From assembly GCF_003751445.1 (NCBI RefSeq), contig NZ_RJUU01000001.1, positions 5,074,001-5,138,000 of the forward strand: a stretch of DNA of 64,000 nucleotides, written 5' to 3'. The notes below the pieces were generated by a model. The model was not told the origin of the DNA. It worked only from the letters and a program-made list of their open reading frames with translations, and ran no database searches. Source of the stretch: Streptomyces sp. 840.1. GTDB lineage: Bacteria; Actinomycetota; Actinomycetes; Streptomycetales; Streptomycetaceae. A program made the position numbers and the translations under genes. This document shows, piece by piece, positions 27,550 through 36,834 of the stretch (its first letter is position 1; each line of letters opens with the position of its first letter).

Positions 27550-28783
27550 CTTCCCCGCGCCCTTCCGTAGGAACCGGCCCACTGAGCCGGCGGTACCCCA
27601 GGAACGCCACCGCGGCCGCGACCGCCCCCGCCACTGCGGGCACCGCGTACCCCGCCTCGGCCCCGGACGCGTCGACCACCCAGCCGGCGGCCGAGGAGCC
27701 GAGCGCCACACCTACGGCGAGCCCGGTGCTGGTCCAGGTCATGCCCTCGGTCAGTCTCGTGCGCGGTACGTGCTGTTCGACGAGAGCCATCGTGGTGACC
27801 ATCGTCGGTGCGATGGCGAGGCCCGCGACAAAGAGCGCCACGGCCAGGAACGGCAGGCTCCCGGCCAGTTGGAGGGGGATCATACTCACGGCCATCGCAC
27901 ACACTCCCACCAGCCACCGGGTGGACGGCCTGCCCTTCAGGTGCAGCAGCCCGAACACCGCCCCGGCGAGGCAGGATCCCAGCGCGTACACGGCCAGCAC
28001 GAGGCTCGCTGCGGCCTTGTGGCCGCGCTCCTCGGCGAAGGCCACCGTCACCACGTCGATCGCCCCGAAGATCGCGCCGGTGGCCACGAAGGTCACCACC
28101 AGGACCTGGAGGCCGCGGGAGGACAGCGCGGAACCCCTGGTGTGGCGGGCGTGCGGGTGCGGCACCGGTTCGGTGGCCCGCTGCGCGGTCAGCCAGAAGA
28201 CGCCGACCAGCAGGAAGCCGGCGGCCAGCAGCGGGCCCGCCTCCGGGAACCAGGCGGTGGAGAGCCCGATCGAGATGATCGGGCCGAAGATGAAGCACAC
28301 CTCGTCGACGATCGACTCCCACGAGTACGCGGTGTGCAGCTGCCGGGCCGAGCCCCGGTAGATCTCCGCCCAGCGGGCCCGGACCATCGAGCCGACGCTG
28401 GGGACGCAGCCGGCGCCCGCCGCGAACACGAACAGCGTCCAGTCCGCCAGCCCCTGCTGCGCGCAGACCAGCAGGCCGGCCACGGATGCCAGGGCGACGA
28501 GGGTCACCGGGCGCAGCACCCGGCGCTGCCCGTACCGGTCGACCAGCCGGGACACCTGCGGCCCCGCCGCGGCGGCGGCCATCGCCAGCGTCGCGGAGAG
28601 CGCGCCCGCCAGCCCGTACCGGCCGGTCAGCTGGGAGACCATGGTCACCACGCCGATGCCCATCATGGACAGCGGCATCCGGCCGAGGAAGCCGGCCGAG
28701 GAGAACCCCTTGGAGCCGGGGGCGGCGAAGATCGCGCGGTAGGGACTGGGCACGGGGTACTCCGGTACGCGTGGTGCGGTCAC
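27506..28783 (-). CDS. MFS transporter
   Basis: A 425-residue major facilitator with about twelve hydrophobic segments, starting at GTG 28783. The motif-A-like loop between TM2 and TM3 is [13 protein letters not shown] (about 79-91). The N-terminal [19 protein letters not shown] is cytoplasmic. Substrate unknown; family resemblance is to proton-driven efflux carriers. The last 44 bases overlap the oxidase gene downstream. Divergent from ferrochelatase. Confidence 0.85.
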   Translation of the reverse strand: MTAPRVPEYPVPSPYRAIFAAPGSKGFSSAGFLGRMPLSMMGIGVVTMVSQLTGRYGLAGALSATLAMAAAAAGPQVSRLVDRYGQRRVLRPVTLVALASVAGLLVCAQQGLADWTLFVFAAGAGCVPSVGSMVRARWAEIYRGSARQLHTAYSWESIVDEVCFIFGPIISIGLSTAWFPEAGPLLAAGFLLVGVFWLTAQRATEPVPHPHARHTRGSALSSRGLQVLVVTFVATGAIFGAIDVVTVAFAEERGHKAAASLVLAVYALGSCLAGAVFGLLHLKGRPSTRWLVGVCAMAVSMIPLQLAGSLPFLAVALFVAGLAIAPTMVTTMALVEQHVPRTRLTEGMTWTSTGLAVGVALGSSAAGWVVDASGAEAGYAVPAVAGAVAAAVAFLGYRRLSGPVPTEGRGEDDRHLRTDGDERVA

Positions 28784-28949
28784 ACGCGGTGTCAGGGGTG
28801 AATACGGCTTGCACAGCTTACGACCTCATCCGCGTCCGCCGACGGGGCCACGGGCGGGGAGCGGCGGGCGGCCCGGACCGGGGGACAGCGGGCGCGCGGG
28901 GCGGATGTCGGTGGGAGCGGCGCAGGGGGCGGGTGGCAGGATCGATGCC

Positions 28950-30077
28950 ATGTCCGATCTGCATGAGCCCGCTCCCTACGACGCCCTGCTGCTGCTCTCC
29001 TTCGGGGGTCCCGAAGGCCCGGAGGACGTGGTCCCGTTCCTGGCGAACGTGACCCGCGGCCGGGGTATCCCCGAGGAGCGGCTGAAGGAGGTCGGCAAGC
29101 ACTACTTCCTGTTCGGCGGCGTCAGCCCGATCAACGGCCAGAACCGGGCCCTGCTCGACGCCCTGCGCAAGGACTTCGCGGACCACGGACTCGACCTGCC
29201 GGTCTACTGGGGCAACCGCAACTGGGCGCCCTACCTGACCGACACCCTGCGCGAGGCGGCCCGGGACGGACGCCGTCGCATCGCCGTCCTGGCGACCAGC
29301 GCGTACGCCTCGTACTCCGGCTGCCGGCAGTACCGCGAGAACCTCGCCGAGTCCCTGGCCGTCCTGGAGGCCGAGGGGCTGCCGGTGCCGCGCGTCGACA
29401 AGCTGCGCCACTACTTCAACCACCCCGGCTTCGTCGAGCCGATGGTGGACGGCGTGATCGCCTCCCTGGCCGACCTGCCCGAGGACGCGAGGGCCGGGGC
29501 TCACCTCGCCTTCACCACGCACTCGATCCCCACCTCGGCGGCCGACTCCTCCGGCCCCGCCGAGGCGCACGGCGACGGCGGTGCGTACGTCGCGGAGCAC
29601 CTCGACGTCGCCCGGGTGATCGTCGAGGCGGTCCGGGAGCGGACCGGGGTCGAGTACCCGTGGCAGCTCGTCTACCAGTCGCGCAGCGGCGCCCCGCACA
29701 TCCCGTGGCTGGAGCCCGACATCTGCGATCACCTGGAGCTGCTGCACGGTGAGCGCGTGCCCGCCGTGGTGATGGCGCCGATCGGCTTCGTCTCGGACCA
29801 CATGGAGGTCCTGTACGACCTCGACACCGAGGCCACACAGAAGGCCGCCGAGCTCGGCCTGCCGGTCCGCCGGTCCGCGACGGTCGGCGCCGACCCGCGG
29901 TTCGCCGCGGCGGTGCGCGAGCTCGTGCTGGAGCGGGCCGCGACCGAACAGGGCCGCGGCCCGCAGCGGTGTGCCCTCGGAGCGCTCGGGCCGAGCCACG
30001 ACCTCTGCCCGGCCGGCTGCTGCCCGGCCCGTACGGCCAGGCCTGCCGCGGCGGGCGCCGACAGCCCGTACGCGTAG
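28950..30077 (+). CDS. hemH: ferrochelatase (coproporphyrin III ferrochelatase)
   Basis: A 375-residue class of heme-pathway chelatase that inserts Fe2+ into a porphyrin; in actinobacteria the substrate is coproporphyrin III (CpfC). Recognisable parts are [20 protein letters not shown], the metal-site His in [11 protein letters not shown] (about residue 190), [17 protein letters not shown] and [16 protein letters not shown]. The C-terminus has [18 protein letters not shown], four cysteines of the kind that hold a [2Fe-2S] cluster in several actinobacterial ferrochelatases. ATG 28950 is the family start. It is followed by an IMPase-family gene 34 bases downstream. Confidence 0.93.
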   Translation: MSDLHEPAPYDALLLLSFGGPEGPEDVVPFLANVTRGRGIPEERLKEVGKHYFLFGGVSPINGQNRALLDALRKDFADHGLDLPVYWGNRNWAPYLTDTLREAARDGRRRIAVLATSAYASYSGCRQYRENLAESLAVLEAEGLPVPRVDKLRHYFNHPGFVEPMVDGVIASLADLPEDARAGAHLAFTTHSIPTSAADSSGPAEAHGDGGAYVAEHLDVARVIVEAVRERTGVEYPWQLVYQSRSGAPHIPWLEPDICDHLELLHGERVPAVVMAPIGFVSDHMEVLYDLDTEATQKAAELGLPVRRSATVGADPRFAAAVRELVLERAATEQGRGPQRCALGALGPSHDLCPAGCCPARTARPAAAGADSPYA

Positions 30078-30111
30078 CACCCCCGTCCCCTCACCCCCCC
30101 TTGGGAGCGCC

Positions 30112-30930
30112 GTGACCGACCCCCTGCTGTCCGAACTGCTCGACCTCGCCCTGGACGTCGCCCACCGGGCCGGCGCGCTGCTGCGCGACGGACGCCCCGC
30201 CGACCTGGGGGTGGCCGCGACGAAGTCCAGCCCGGTCGACGTCGTCACCGAGATGGACATCGCCGCCGAGAAGCTGATCACCGGCTTCCTGTCGGGACGC
30301 CGGCCCCACGACGGCTTCCTCGGGGAGGAGGGCACCAGCTCCGAGGGAAGCAGCGGCGTCCGCTGGGTGATCGACCCGCTCGACGGCACCGTGAACTACC
30401 TGTACGGGCTGCCCACCTGGGCCGTCTCCGTCGCGGCCGAACGGGACGGCGAGCGGGTCGTGGGCGTGGTGGAGGCCCCGATGCGCGGGGAGACCTACCA
30501 CGCGGTCCTCGGCGGCGGCGCGTACGCGAAGGGCGGCGCCTACGGGGCCGGTGCCGCACTGCGCCACCGGCCCGCCCCGCCGCTCGACCAGGCGCTCGTG
30601 TCGACCGGCTTCAACTACGTGGCCGACGTCCGCGCGCACCAGGCCGAGGTCGCGCGGGTCCTGGTCCCGCAGGTGCGCGACATCCGGCGTGGCGGATCCG
30701 CCGCGATCGACCTCTGTGACGTCGCCGCGGGCCGCCTCGACGGCTACTACGAGCGCGGCCTGCACCCCTGGGACCTGGCGGCCGGCGACCTGATCGCGCG
30801 GGAGGCCGGCGCGCTCACCGGCGGGCGGCCGGGGACGCCCGCCGACGGCGGCCTGACGGTGGCCGCTTCACCGGGCGTGTTCGAGCCGCTGCAGGCCCTG
30901 CTGGAGGAACTCGGCGCCTGGCACGACTGA
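30112..30930 (+). CDS. inositol monophosphatase family protein
   Basis: 272 residues. It has the Mg2+-binding signature WVIDPLDGTVNYLYGLP (about 84-100), the earlier metal Glu in FLGEEG (about 68), and the C-terminal LHPWDLAAGDLIAREAGA (about 218-235). It hydrolyses a small phosphomonoester such as inositol-1-phosphate; closely related enzymes also act on histidinol phosphate or 3'-phosphoadenosine phosphate, so the exact substrate is open. GTG 30112 follows GGGAG at the right distance. Confidence 0.88.
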   Translation: MTDPLLSELLDLALDVAHRAGALLRDGRPADLGVAATKSSPVDVVTEMDIAAEKLITGFLSGRRPHDGFLGEEGTSSEGSSGVRWVIDPLDGTVNYLYGLPTWAVSVAAERDGERVVGVVEAPMRGETYHAVLGGGAYAKGGAYGAGAALRHRPAPPLDQALVSTGFNYVADVRAHQAEVARVLVPQVRDIRRGGSAAIDLCDVAAGRLDGYYERGLHPWDLAAGDLIAREAGALTGGRPGTPADGGLTVAASPGVFEPLQALLEELGAWHD

Positions 30931-30988
30931 CAGGGTGCCGGATGCCCGCGCGAGCCGCTGTGCGGGCCGTGGGCGGCACCGGAACGAG

Positions 30989-31029
30989 GAAGGCCCCGCC
31001 CGGCGCCGGTACGGCACCGCGGGGCCTTC
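30989..31029. terminator. bidirectional terminator after the IMPase gene
   Basis: Perfect 11-bp stem GAAGGCCCCGC (30989-30999) and its complement (31019-31029), 19-base loop, followed by TCTCGT. It lies between two convergent genes. Confidence 0.7.
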
Positions 31030-31039
31030 TCGTGACGGC

Positions 31040-31213
31040 TCAGACGCTTGTGGCGCCGATGTGGACTCCGTGCTCCGCGGCGAGGCGGTGCAGATCCTCC
31101 AGCTCGCTCTGCTCGACGTCCGCGAGGAAGTCGTCACCCGTCTCGCGGGCTTTCGTGAGGTCGGACTCGGTGGTCTGGATGCGTTGCAGCAGACCTGCGG
31201 TGAAAGCGTCCAT
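31040..31213 (-). CDS. small conserved hypothetical protein, 57 aa
   Basis: A 57-residue acidic, helical protein starting MDAFTAGLLQRIQTTESDL, with a GAGGGGG site upstream of ATG 31213. No membrane span or metal motif; the heptad-like pattern (LLQRIQTTESDLTKA, SELEDLHRLAAEHG) suggests a short coiled coil. It is read toward the IMPase gene and separated from it by a terminator. A similar small gene commonly sits just upstream of cutR in Streptomyces. Function unknown. Confidence 0.7.
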   Translation of the reverse strand: MDAFTAGLLQRIQTTESDLTKARETGDDFLADVEQSELEDLHRLAAEHGVHIGATSV

Positions 31214-31607
31214 GAGGCGCCCCCTCATCGTGGGTCGGTGGCACGGGGGTGTGCCCGGGTTTCCCTCCGCCGAAGCGGTAGGGCGGGTGATCACGCGTCC
31301 TCCGGGGGAACGGAGGGGCCAGTGGCACGCCATAAACGAGACGTGATCGCGGGTGTGAATTCGTCCTCCCCAGCCCGACCCTCAGAGAAACCTCAACTGG
31401 CCCGGAAAACCGCCGCCTTCCGGGAAGCCGCAGGTGGGACCGCGCCGTCTTACCGCCGGTTTATACGCGTTACGGGCAGGATGGAGGCGCACAGGCCGGG
31501 TCCGGGTGCGGCCCGGACCACGGGCCACCGGTCCGATTCGAACGTTCCGCCGGTCCCTTTCGGACACTGCGCGGCTCCGTTGTGGAAGTTCTAAGGAAGG
31601 AAGCGCC
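31214..31607. promoter_or_regulatory. cutRS upstream region, 394 bases
   Basis: No gene is seen. An AT-rich hexamer TTATAC (31461-31466) could be a -10 for cutRS, about 145 bases before the GTG. The other side must hold the promoter of the 57-aa gene. No long palindrome noted. Confidence 0.35.
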
Positions 31608-32261
31608 GTGCGCGTACTCGTCGTGGAGGACGAGCAGCTGCTCGCCGATGCGGTGGCCACCGGATTGCGCCGGGAGGCCATGGCCGTCGATGTCGTGTAC
31701 GACGGTGCGGCGGCACTGGAGCGCATCGAGGTCAACGACTACGACGTCGTGGTGCTGGACCGGGACCTCCCCCTGGTGCACGGCGACGACGTGTGCCGCC
31801 GGATCGTCGAGCTGGGCATGCCGACCAGGGTCCTGATGCTCACCGCCTCCGGAGACGTCAGCGACCGGGTGGAGGGACTGGAGCTCGGCGCCGACGACTA
31901 CCTGCCCAAGCCCTTCGCCTTCAGCGAGCTGACCGCACGGGTACGGGCCCTCGGGCGCCGCACGACGGTCGCGCTGCCGCCCGTCCTGGAGCGCGCCGGG
32001 ATCAAGCTCGACCCGAACCGCCGCGAGGTCTTCCGGGGCGAGCAGGAGGTCCAGCTCGCCCCCAAGGAGTTCGCGGTGCTGGAGGTCCTGATGCGCAGCG
32101 AGGGCGCCGTGGTCTCGGCCGAGCAGCTCCTGGAGAAGGCCTGGGACGAGAACACCGACCCGTTCACCAACGTCGTCCGGGTGACCGTCATGACGCTGCG
32201 CCGCAAGCTCGGCGAGCCGCCGGTGATCGTCACCGTGCCCGGCTCGGGCTACCGGATCTGA
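31608..32261 (+). CDS. cutR: response regulator CutR
   Basis: An OmpR/PhoB-type regulator of 217 residues. The receiver domain begins VRVLVVEDEQLLADAV with the acidic pocket; the phospho-acceptor is the Asp in VVVLDRDLPLVHG (about residue 52), and LGADDYLPKPF carries the conserved Lys. The C-terminal winged helix (LAPKEFAVLEVLMRSEG; VTVMTLRRKLGE) binds DNA. The start is GTG 31608 after AAGGAAGGAA. cutS starts five bases after its stop. CutRS was first described in relation to copper; later Streptomyces work ties it to antibiotic output and secretion stress. Confidence 0.92.
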   Translation: MRVLVVEDEQLLADAVATGLRREAMAVDVVYDGAAALERIEVNDYDVVVLDRDLPLVHGDDVCRRIVELGMPTRVLMLTASGDVSDRVEGLELGADDYLPKPFAFSELTARVRALGRRTTVALPPVLERAGIKLDPNRREVFRGEQEVQLAPKEFAVLEVLMRSEGAVVSAEQLLEKAWDENTDPFTNVVRVTVMTLRRKLGEPPVIVTVPGSGYRI

Positions 32262-32266
32262 CGCGG

Positions 32267-33502
32267 GTGCCCACCGTCCCGCCGCCCGCGACGGCGCCAC
32301 CCAAACCCACCTGGGAGCCCAAGCAGCAGGAGCCCCCGTACCCGTGGCTGCGCCCGACCATCCGGATACGTCTCACCCTGCTGTACGGCGGCATGTTCCT
32401 GATCGCGGGCATCCTGCTGCTGTCGATCATCTACATGCTCGCCGCACAGGCCCTGCACGTGGGCAGCGAGCTGCCGTTCGAGATCGTCGACGGCCATGTG
32501 TCCAGCAAGATCTGCAACCTGCTGGGGGAGGGGAGCTCACCGAGCTCGGTCAACGCGGCGATGAACTCCTGCGTGAACCACCAGCGCCAGCAGGCGCTCG
32601 ACACGCTCCTCAACCGGTCGCTGCTGGCCCTCGTGGGCCTGAGCATCATCGCCTTCGCGTTCGGATACGCGATGGCGGGACGGGTGCTTTCGCCGCTGGG
32701 CCGGATCACCCGCATCGCGCGGCGGGTGGCCGGCACGGACCTGTCCAGGCGCATCGAGCTGGACGGCCCCGACGACGAGCTCAAGGAGCTCGCGGACACC
32801 TTCGACGACATGCTGGACCGGCTGGAGCGGGCCTTCACCGCGCAGCAGCGGTTCGTCGGGAACGCGTCGCACGAGCTGCGCACGCCCCTGGCGATCAACC
32901 GCACGCTGCTGGAGGTCCACCTCTCCGACCCGCAGGCGCCCCCCGAGCTCAAGCAGCTCGGCAAGACGCTGCTGGCCACCAACGAACGCAGCGAGCAGCT
33001 GGTCGAGGGCCTGCTGCTGCTCGCCCGCAGCGACAACCAGATCGTCGAGCGCAAACCCGTCGACCTGGCCGAGGTCGCCTCGCGCGCCCTCGACCAGACC
33101 CGGGCCGAGGCCGAGGCCAAGGACGTGGAGATGCGCGGCGAGCTGGCTGCGGCCGTGGTCCAGGGCAACGGTGTGCTGCTGGAGCGGATCGCGCTGAACC
33201 TCGTACAGAACGCGGTGCGCTACAACGTCCCGGACGGCGGCTGGGTCGAGGTCACCACCGCACTCCTGCCGGGCCAGGCCGTGCTCGTCGTCTCGAACAC
33301 GGGACCGGTGGTGCCCGCCTACGAGATCGACAACCTTTTCGAGCCGTTCAGGCGGCTGCGTACGGAGCGGACAGGCAGCGACAAGGGGGTGGGGCTCGGC
33401 CTGTCGATCGCGCGGTCCGTCGCGCGCGCTCACGGAGGCCGTATCATCGCGGAGCCCCGCGAGGGCGGTGGTCTTGTGATGCGCGTCTCACTGCCTGTCT
33501 GA
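32267..33502 (+). CDS. cutS: sensor histidine kinase CutS
   Basis: 411 residues from GTG 32267. There is a Pro-rich cytoplasmic N-terminus, TM1 (about 36-62), an extracellular loop of about 60 residues with exactly two cysteines (C83 and C102, KIC... NSC), TM2 (about 117-138), HAMP, the H-box FVGNASHELRTPLA, and an HATPase_c domain (NLVQNAVRYN; GVGLGLSIARSV). The paired extracellular cysteines match the feature proposed to let CutS sense disulfide or secretion stress. It forms a two-gene operon with cutR. The family and pairing are clear; the signal is less so. Confidence 0.92.
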   Translation: MPTVPPPATAPPKPTWEPKQQEPPYPWLRPTIRIRLTLLYGGMFLIAGILLLSIIYMLAAQALHVGSELPFEIVDGHVSSKICNLLGEGSSPSSVNAAMNSCVNHQRQQALDTLLNRSLLALVGLSIIAFAFGYAMAGRVLSPLGRITRIARRVAGTDLSRRIELDGPDDELKELADTFDDMLDRLERAFTAQQRFVGNASHELRTPLAINRTLLEVHLSDPQAPPELKQLGKTLLATNERSEQLVEGLLLLARSDNQIVERKPVDLAEVASRALDQTRAEAEAKDVEMRGELAAAVVQGNGVLLERIALNLVQNAVRYNVPDGGWVEVTTALLPGQAVLVVSNTGPVVPAYEIDNLFEPFRRLRTERTGSDKGVGLGLSIARSVARAHGGRIIAEPREGGGLVMRVSLPV

Positions 33503-33906
33503 CAGGCCGGACGAAGCGATTTTCGCGAAGATTATTTTGTTCGCTTTGAGCGGAATTTTCGGGACCCGCTCCCGAAGGGCCCGTGTGTGATCGATCACAA
33601 GAGCGAATTATGGGCCGTCCACGCTCCGTGATCAGGGCCCGCACCGAAAATCCGGCAAAAGTCGGGGTTTTCGGGGGCCATTATCACGGGAAGTACACGG
33701 GGTGGTGCCGGTCAACGGCGCCGCCCGGACCGTGTACGGTCCCCATCGCCACCCAAGCCGATCACTATCGAGCGGTCCTTTTGGGTGTCGATTGAGTAAC
33801 AGACCTTGATGTGAGGCAAAATCTCCGCCTCGGGTCGGGCACAAGTCCGGCCTCTCACGCGTTACGTGCGCTGAGACACCGCAGACACCCAGAGGGGGAG
33901 AGCGAC
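33503..33906. promoter_or_regulatory. 404-base region after cutS, upstream of DUF4193 gene
   Basis: Gene-free and less G/C-rich than its surroundings. It contains a Crp-like palindrome (listed separately) and must hold the promoter for the DUF4193 operon. A TTGAGT at 33792 with CAAAAT at 33817 is a weak candidate promoter with over-long spacing. Confidence 0.4.
33586..33599. promoter_or_regulatory. perfect palindrome matching the Streptomyces Crp motif
   Basis: TGTGATCGATCACA is a 14-bp perfect palindrome containing GTG-N6-CAC, the core motif reported for S. coelicolor Crp. It lies 84 bases after cutS and about 310 before the DUF4193 start. Confidence 0.45.
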
Positions 33907-34203
33907 ATGGCAACGGATTACGACACCCCACGAAAGACCGACGACGACGTCGATCAGGACAGCCTTGAAGAGCTCAAGGCTCGTCGGAGCGACAAGACGG
34001 CATCGGCCGTCGATGTCGACGAGTTCGACGCGGCCGAAGGACTGGAGCTGCCCGGCGCAGACCTGTCCAACGAAGAGCTGGCCGTAAGGGTCCTGCCCAA
34101 GCAGGCCGACGAATTCACGTGCATGAGCTGTTTCCTCGTGCACCACCGCAGTCAGCTGGCCCGCGAGAAGAACGGCCAGCCGATCTGCCGCGACTGCGAC
34201 TGA
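33907..34203 (+). CDS. DUF4193 family protein
   Basis: A 98-residue acidic protein conserved across actinobacteria. The N-terminal 70 residues are rich in Asp/Glu and look disordered (TDYDTPRKTDDDVDQDSLEE). The C-terminus is a compact zinc-ribbon-like unit, CMSCFLVHHRSQLA ... ICRDCD (CxxC pairs with two His between). It starts at ATG 33907 after GAGGGGGAG. Function unknown; the ribbon and acidity resemble small RNA-polymerase- or nucleic-acid-associated proteins, which is only an analogy. The next gene starts 13 bases later. Confidence 0.85.
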   Translation: MATDYDTPRKTDDDVDQDSLEELKARRSDKTASAVDVDEFDAAEGLELPGADLSNEELAVRVLPKQADEFTCMSCFLVHHRSQLAREKNGQPICRDCD

Positions 34204-34216
34204 GGTCCGGTCGGCC

Positions 34217-35194
34217 GTGGCAGGGAACACACCGTTCCGGAAGCGGCGCCCCCGGCGCGGAAAGCAGTCGGAGGCGTATGAGGGCGGTACCGGCCCGGCA
34301 GAAGGCCTGACAGCGCCTGCCGAGCCGTCCGCCCTGCCACCCTCGCCGGGCGGGCAGGATGAGGAGCGGGGCCTGCCGGCCTCGTTCGAAGCAGCGAACG
34401 CAGCGGACGCAGCCGATGCGGCCGCGGAAGTCGACACGGCCGACAGGGCCGAACAGGTCGACAGGACGGAGCCCGTGACCGGGGCAGGCCGTCTGAAATC
34501 AGTGAAACGGGGCGTACGCAAGGGCGGGGAGAGCGCAAGGGCGGCGATCGGTCATATCGCGGACCGGATCATCGACATCGCTCCCCGCGTCCCTGTGCGC
34601 GATCTCGCCACCCTGCGCAAGCAGTTCCCCGGCCTCGGGCCCGAAGAGCTGGCCGACCGGCTCATCGCGGGCGCCGGCAAGGCCACCGCCACCGTCGGCG
34701 CCGGAATCGGCGCGGCGGCCATGATGCCCGTACCGCCCGCCATGCTCGCCGAGCTGGCCGCGGAGATCACCGGCGTGGCCGCGATCGAGATGAAGCTCGT
34801 CGCCGAACTCCACGAGGTGTACGGACTGCGCCCGCCGGGCGGCCTCCCGCAGCGCTCCACCGCCTACCTGACCTCCTGGACCGAGGAGCGGGGTATCGAC
34901 GTCACCCGTCCGGTGACCGTCAACGCGGCACTCGGCGGCCAGATGAAGCGCGAGCTGCGCCAGCAGATCATGAAGCGCACCGTGCGCGATCTGCCGAACC
35001 TGATTCCGTTCATGATCGGCGCCACCGTCGGCGCGATGATGAACCGCCGCGACACCAGAAGGCTCGCCGAACGCATCAGGAAGGATCTGCGCGAGCGCCA
35101 GGTCCCCTGGGACCGGCTGCCCGAGCTGCCGCCGCTGGAGCGGCCCGCGCTGCCCTACGAACCCCCTCGGGGCGATCCGCCGGACAGCCCTTGA
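34217..35194 (+). CDS. conserved hypothetical protein with hydrophobic segments
   Basis: 325 residues starting at GTG 34217, 13 bases after the DUF4193 gene. A basic start (FRKRRPRRGK) and an Ala/Asp-rich disordered stretch fill residues 1-95. A folded part follows with two hydrophobic segments: about 155-180 (VGAGIGAAAMMPVPPAMLAE) and about 262-275 (LIPFMIGATVGAMM). The latter are too short and polar for certain membrane spans, but a peripheral or amphipathic membrane association is likely. I do not recognise a family. The end is four bases from the convergent DUF3093 gene. Confidence 0.75.
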   Translation: MAGNTPFRKRRPRRGKQSEAYEGGTGPAEGLTAPAEPSALPPSPGGQDEERGLPASFEAANAADAADAAAEVDTADRAEQVDRTEPVTGAGRLKSVKRGVRKGGESARAAIGHIADRIIDIAPRVPVRDLATLRKQFPGLGPEELADRLIAGAGKATATVGAGIGAAAMMPVPPAMLAELAAEITGVAAIEMKLVAELHEVYGLRPPGGLPQRSTAYLTSWTEERGIDVTRPVTVNAALGGQMKRELRQQIMKRTVRDLPNLIPFMIGATVGAMMNRRDTRRLAERIRKDLRERQVPWDRLPELPPLERPALPYEPPRGDPPDSP

Positions 35195-35198
35195 GGCC

Positions 35199-35657
35199 TT
35201 AGGCCCGTACGGCCGCCTTCAGTGCCGCCACCAGTGCCTTCGGCTCGCGCGTCGACAGATAGACGTACGGGGTCGGGTCCTCGGGATCGGTGACCTTCAC
35301 CCGCACCGCCGTCGGGATGTAGCTGCGCAGCAGCATGAAGGCCCGGGTGTCCGCCTTGTACGAGCGCCAGGCCCGCGCCTCCTCGGCCTCCAGCGCCTCG
35401 GCCTCACCGAGCGCCGAGACCGGGATCCGCGCGTCCCCCGCCACCAGGGCGTCGCCCACCACCCGGATCCGGACGGAGCCGTACGAGCTCACCACCACAG
35501 CCGACGCGACCGTGCCGCCGACCAGGCCGGCGAGCAGCGGCAGGGTGCCCAGGGGCAGCAGCATCAGCGCGCACGCGATGCCGAACAGGAGGCAGATCAC
35601 CCACCAGGAACGGGGTGCGGTGAGGCGTTCGTCGAAGGGCGGGGCGGAAGGCTGCAT
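35199..35657 (-). CDS. DUF3093 domain membrane protein
   Basis: A 152-residue protein with two adjacent hydrophobic spans (SWWVICLLFGIACALMLL and TLPLLAGLVGGTVASAVVV, about 17-55), then a PH-like β domain (RIRVVGDALVAGDARIPVSA; VRVKVTDPEDPTPYVYLST). This is the DUF3093 arrangement: a membrane hairpin with a cytoplasmic globular domain. Function unknown. Divergent from the thioesterase gene. Confidence 0.85.
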   Translation of the reverse strand: MQPSAPPFDERLTAPRSWWVICLLFGIACALMLLPLGTLPLLAGLVGGTVASAVVVSSYGSVRIRVVGDALVAGDARIPVSALGEAEALEAEEARAWRSYKADTRAFMLLRSYIPTAVRVKVTDPEDPTPYVYLSTREPKALVAALKAAVRA

Positions 35658-35715
35658 GAGCCCAAGCTTGGCACGGCGCGACCTGCGGGTAGCCGCGCGG
35701 GTAAGGTCTGCGGCT

Positions 35716-36300
35716 GTGAGTGGAACATCTGCGGCTCTGAAGCCCCCGGCCGACGCGGTGAAACCGGTCCGGCATCCCGACGCGCCGGCCCCCGGCGAAC
35801 TCCTCGGCGCGCACTACGAACACTGTTTCGGCTGCGGCGAGGGACAGCCGCACGGGCTGCACCTCCAGGCGCGGGCCGGCGAGGGCGTCGAGGTCACCGC
35901 CGAATTCACCGTGCAGGCGGCCCACCAGGGCGCCCCCGGCCTCGCGCACGGCGGGGTGCTGGCCACCGCGCTCGACGAGACGCTCGGCTCGCTGAACTGG
36001 CTGCTGCGGGTGATCGCGGTGACCGGACGGCTGGAGACCGACTTCGTCCGCCCGGTGCCGGTCGACACGGTGCTGTTCCTGGACGCCGAGATCACCGCGG
36101 TGCACGGCCGGAAAATCTACTCCAGGGCCACCGGCCGGATCGGCGGCCCGGACGGGCCCGTGGCGGTCCGCGCCGAGGCCCTCTTCATCGAGGTCAAGGT
36201 CGACCACTTCATCGAGAACGGCCGCCCGGCCGAGATCCAGGCGGCGATGGCCGACCCGGACCAGGTCAAGCGGGCCCGCGCCTTCGAGGTGAACCCCTGA
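35716..36300 (+). CDS. PaaI-type hotdog-fold thioesterase
   Basis: 194 residues. The hotdog domain has CFGCGEGQPHGLHLQ (about 38-52), the catalytic-helix segment APGLAHGGVLATALDETLG (about 75-93) with the HGG...D/E motif, and the VRPVPVDTVLFLDAEI strand. Such proteins hydrolyse acyl-CoA thioesters; the acyl group is not predictable. GTG 35716 is chosen as the start because upstream frame sequence lies within the divergent DUF3093 gene. The TGA overlaps the dut ATG by one base. Confidence 0.82.
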   Translation: MSGTSAALKPPADAVKPVRHPDAPAPGELLGAHYEHCFGCGEGQPHGLHLQARAGEGVEVTAEFTVQAAHQGAPGLAHGGVLATALDETLGSLNWLLRVIAVTGRLETDFVRPVPVDTVLFLDAEITAVHGRKIYSRATGRIGGPDGPVAVRAEALFIEVKVDHFIENGRPAEIQAAMADPDQVKRARAFEVNP

Positions 36301-36833
36301 TGCGCCATCCCGTGGACGTGCTGATCCGCCGGACCGACCCGGACGTGCCGATTCCGTCCTACGGTCATCCCGGCGACGCCGGAGCCGACCTGGTGACCAC
36401 CGAGGCCGCCGAGCTGGCGCCGGGCGAGCGGGCCGTGCTGCCCACCGGGGTCTCGATCGCGCTGCCCGACGGGTTCGCCGCGTTCGTGCACCCCCGGTCC
36501 GGGATCGCCGCGCGCTGCGGAGTCGCACTGGTGAATGCCCCGGGGACGGTTGATGCCGGGTACCGTGGAGAGATCAAGGTGATCGTCATCAATCTCGACC
36601 CGCGCGAGTCCGTGCGGTTCGAGCGGTTCGACCGGATTGCCCAACTGGTCGTGCAGCAGGTCGAGAAGGTGCGCTTCCACGAAGTGTCGGAGCTTCCCGG
36701 TTCGGCGCGGGCCGAAGGGGGCTTCGGGTCCACCGGCGGTCATGCCGCCGTTGATGTTGATGGCGTCCGGGGCGGGGTTCCCCAGGGCGGGAACAGCTAC
36801 GCTTCGGTCGAATCCGACCGGGAAGGACAGTGA
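36300..36833 (+). CDS. dut: dUTP diphosphatase
   Basis: A 177-residue trimeric dUTPase that converts dUTP to dUMP. All five motifs are visible: PGDAGADL (1), VHPRSGIAA (2), GTVDAGYRGEIKV (3, with the catalytic Asp and Tyr), RIAQLVV (4) and the P-loop-like EGGFGSTGG (5), which closes over the substrate. The tail after motif 5 is about 30 residues longer than the E. coli enzyme and looks disordered. It starts one base into the thioesterase stop. Confidence 0.94.
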   Translation: MRHPVDVLIRRTDPDVPIPSYGHPGDAGADLVTTEAAELAPGERAVLPTGVSIALPDGFAAFVHPRSGIAARCGVALVNAPGTVDAGYRGEIKVIVINLDPRESVRFERFDRIAQLVVQQVEKVRFHEVSELPGSARAEGGFGSTGGHAAVDVDGVRGGVPQGGNSYASVESDREGQ

Positions 36834-36834
36834 C

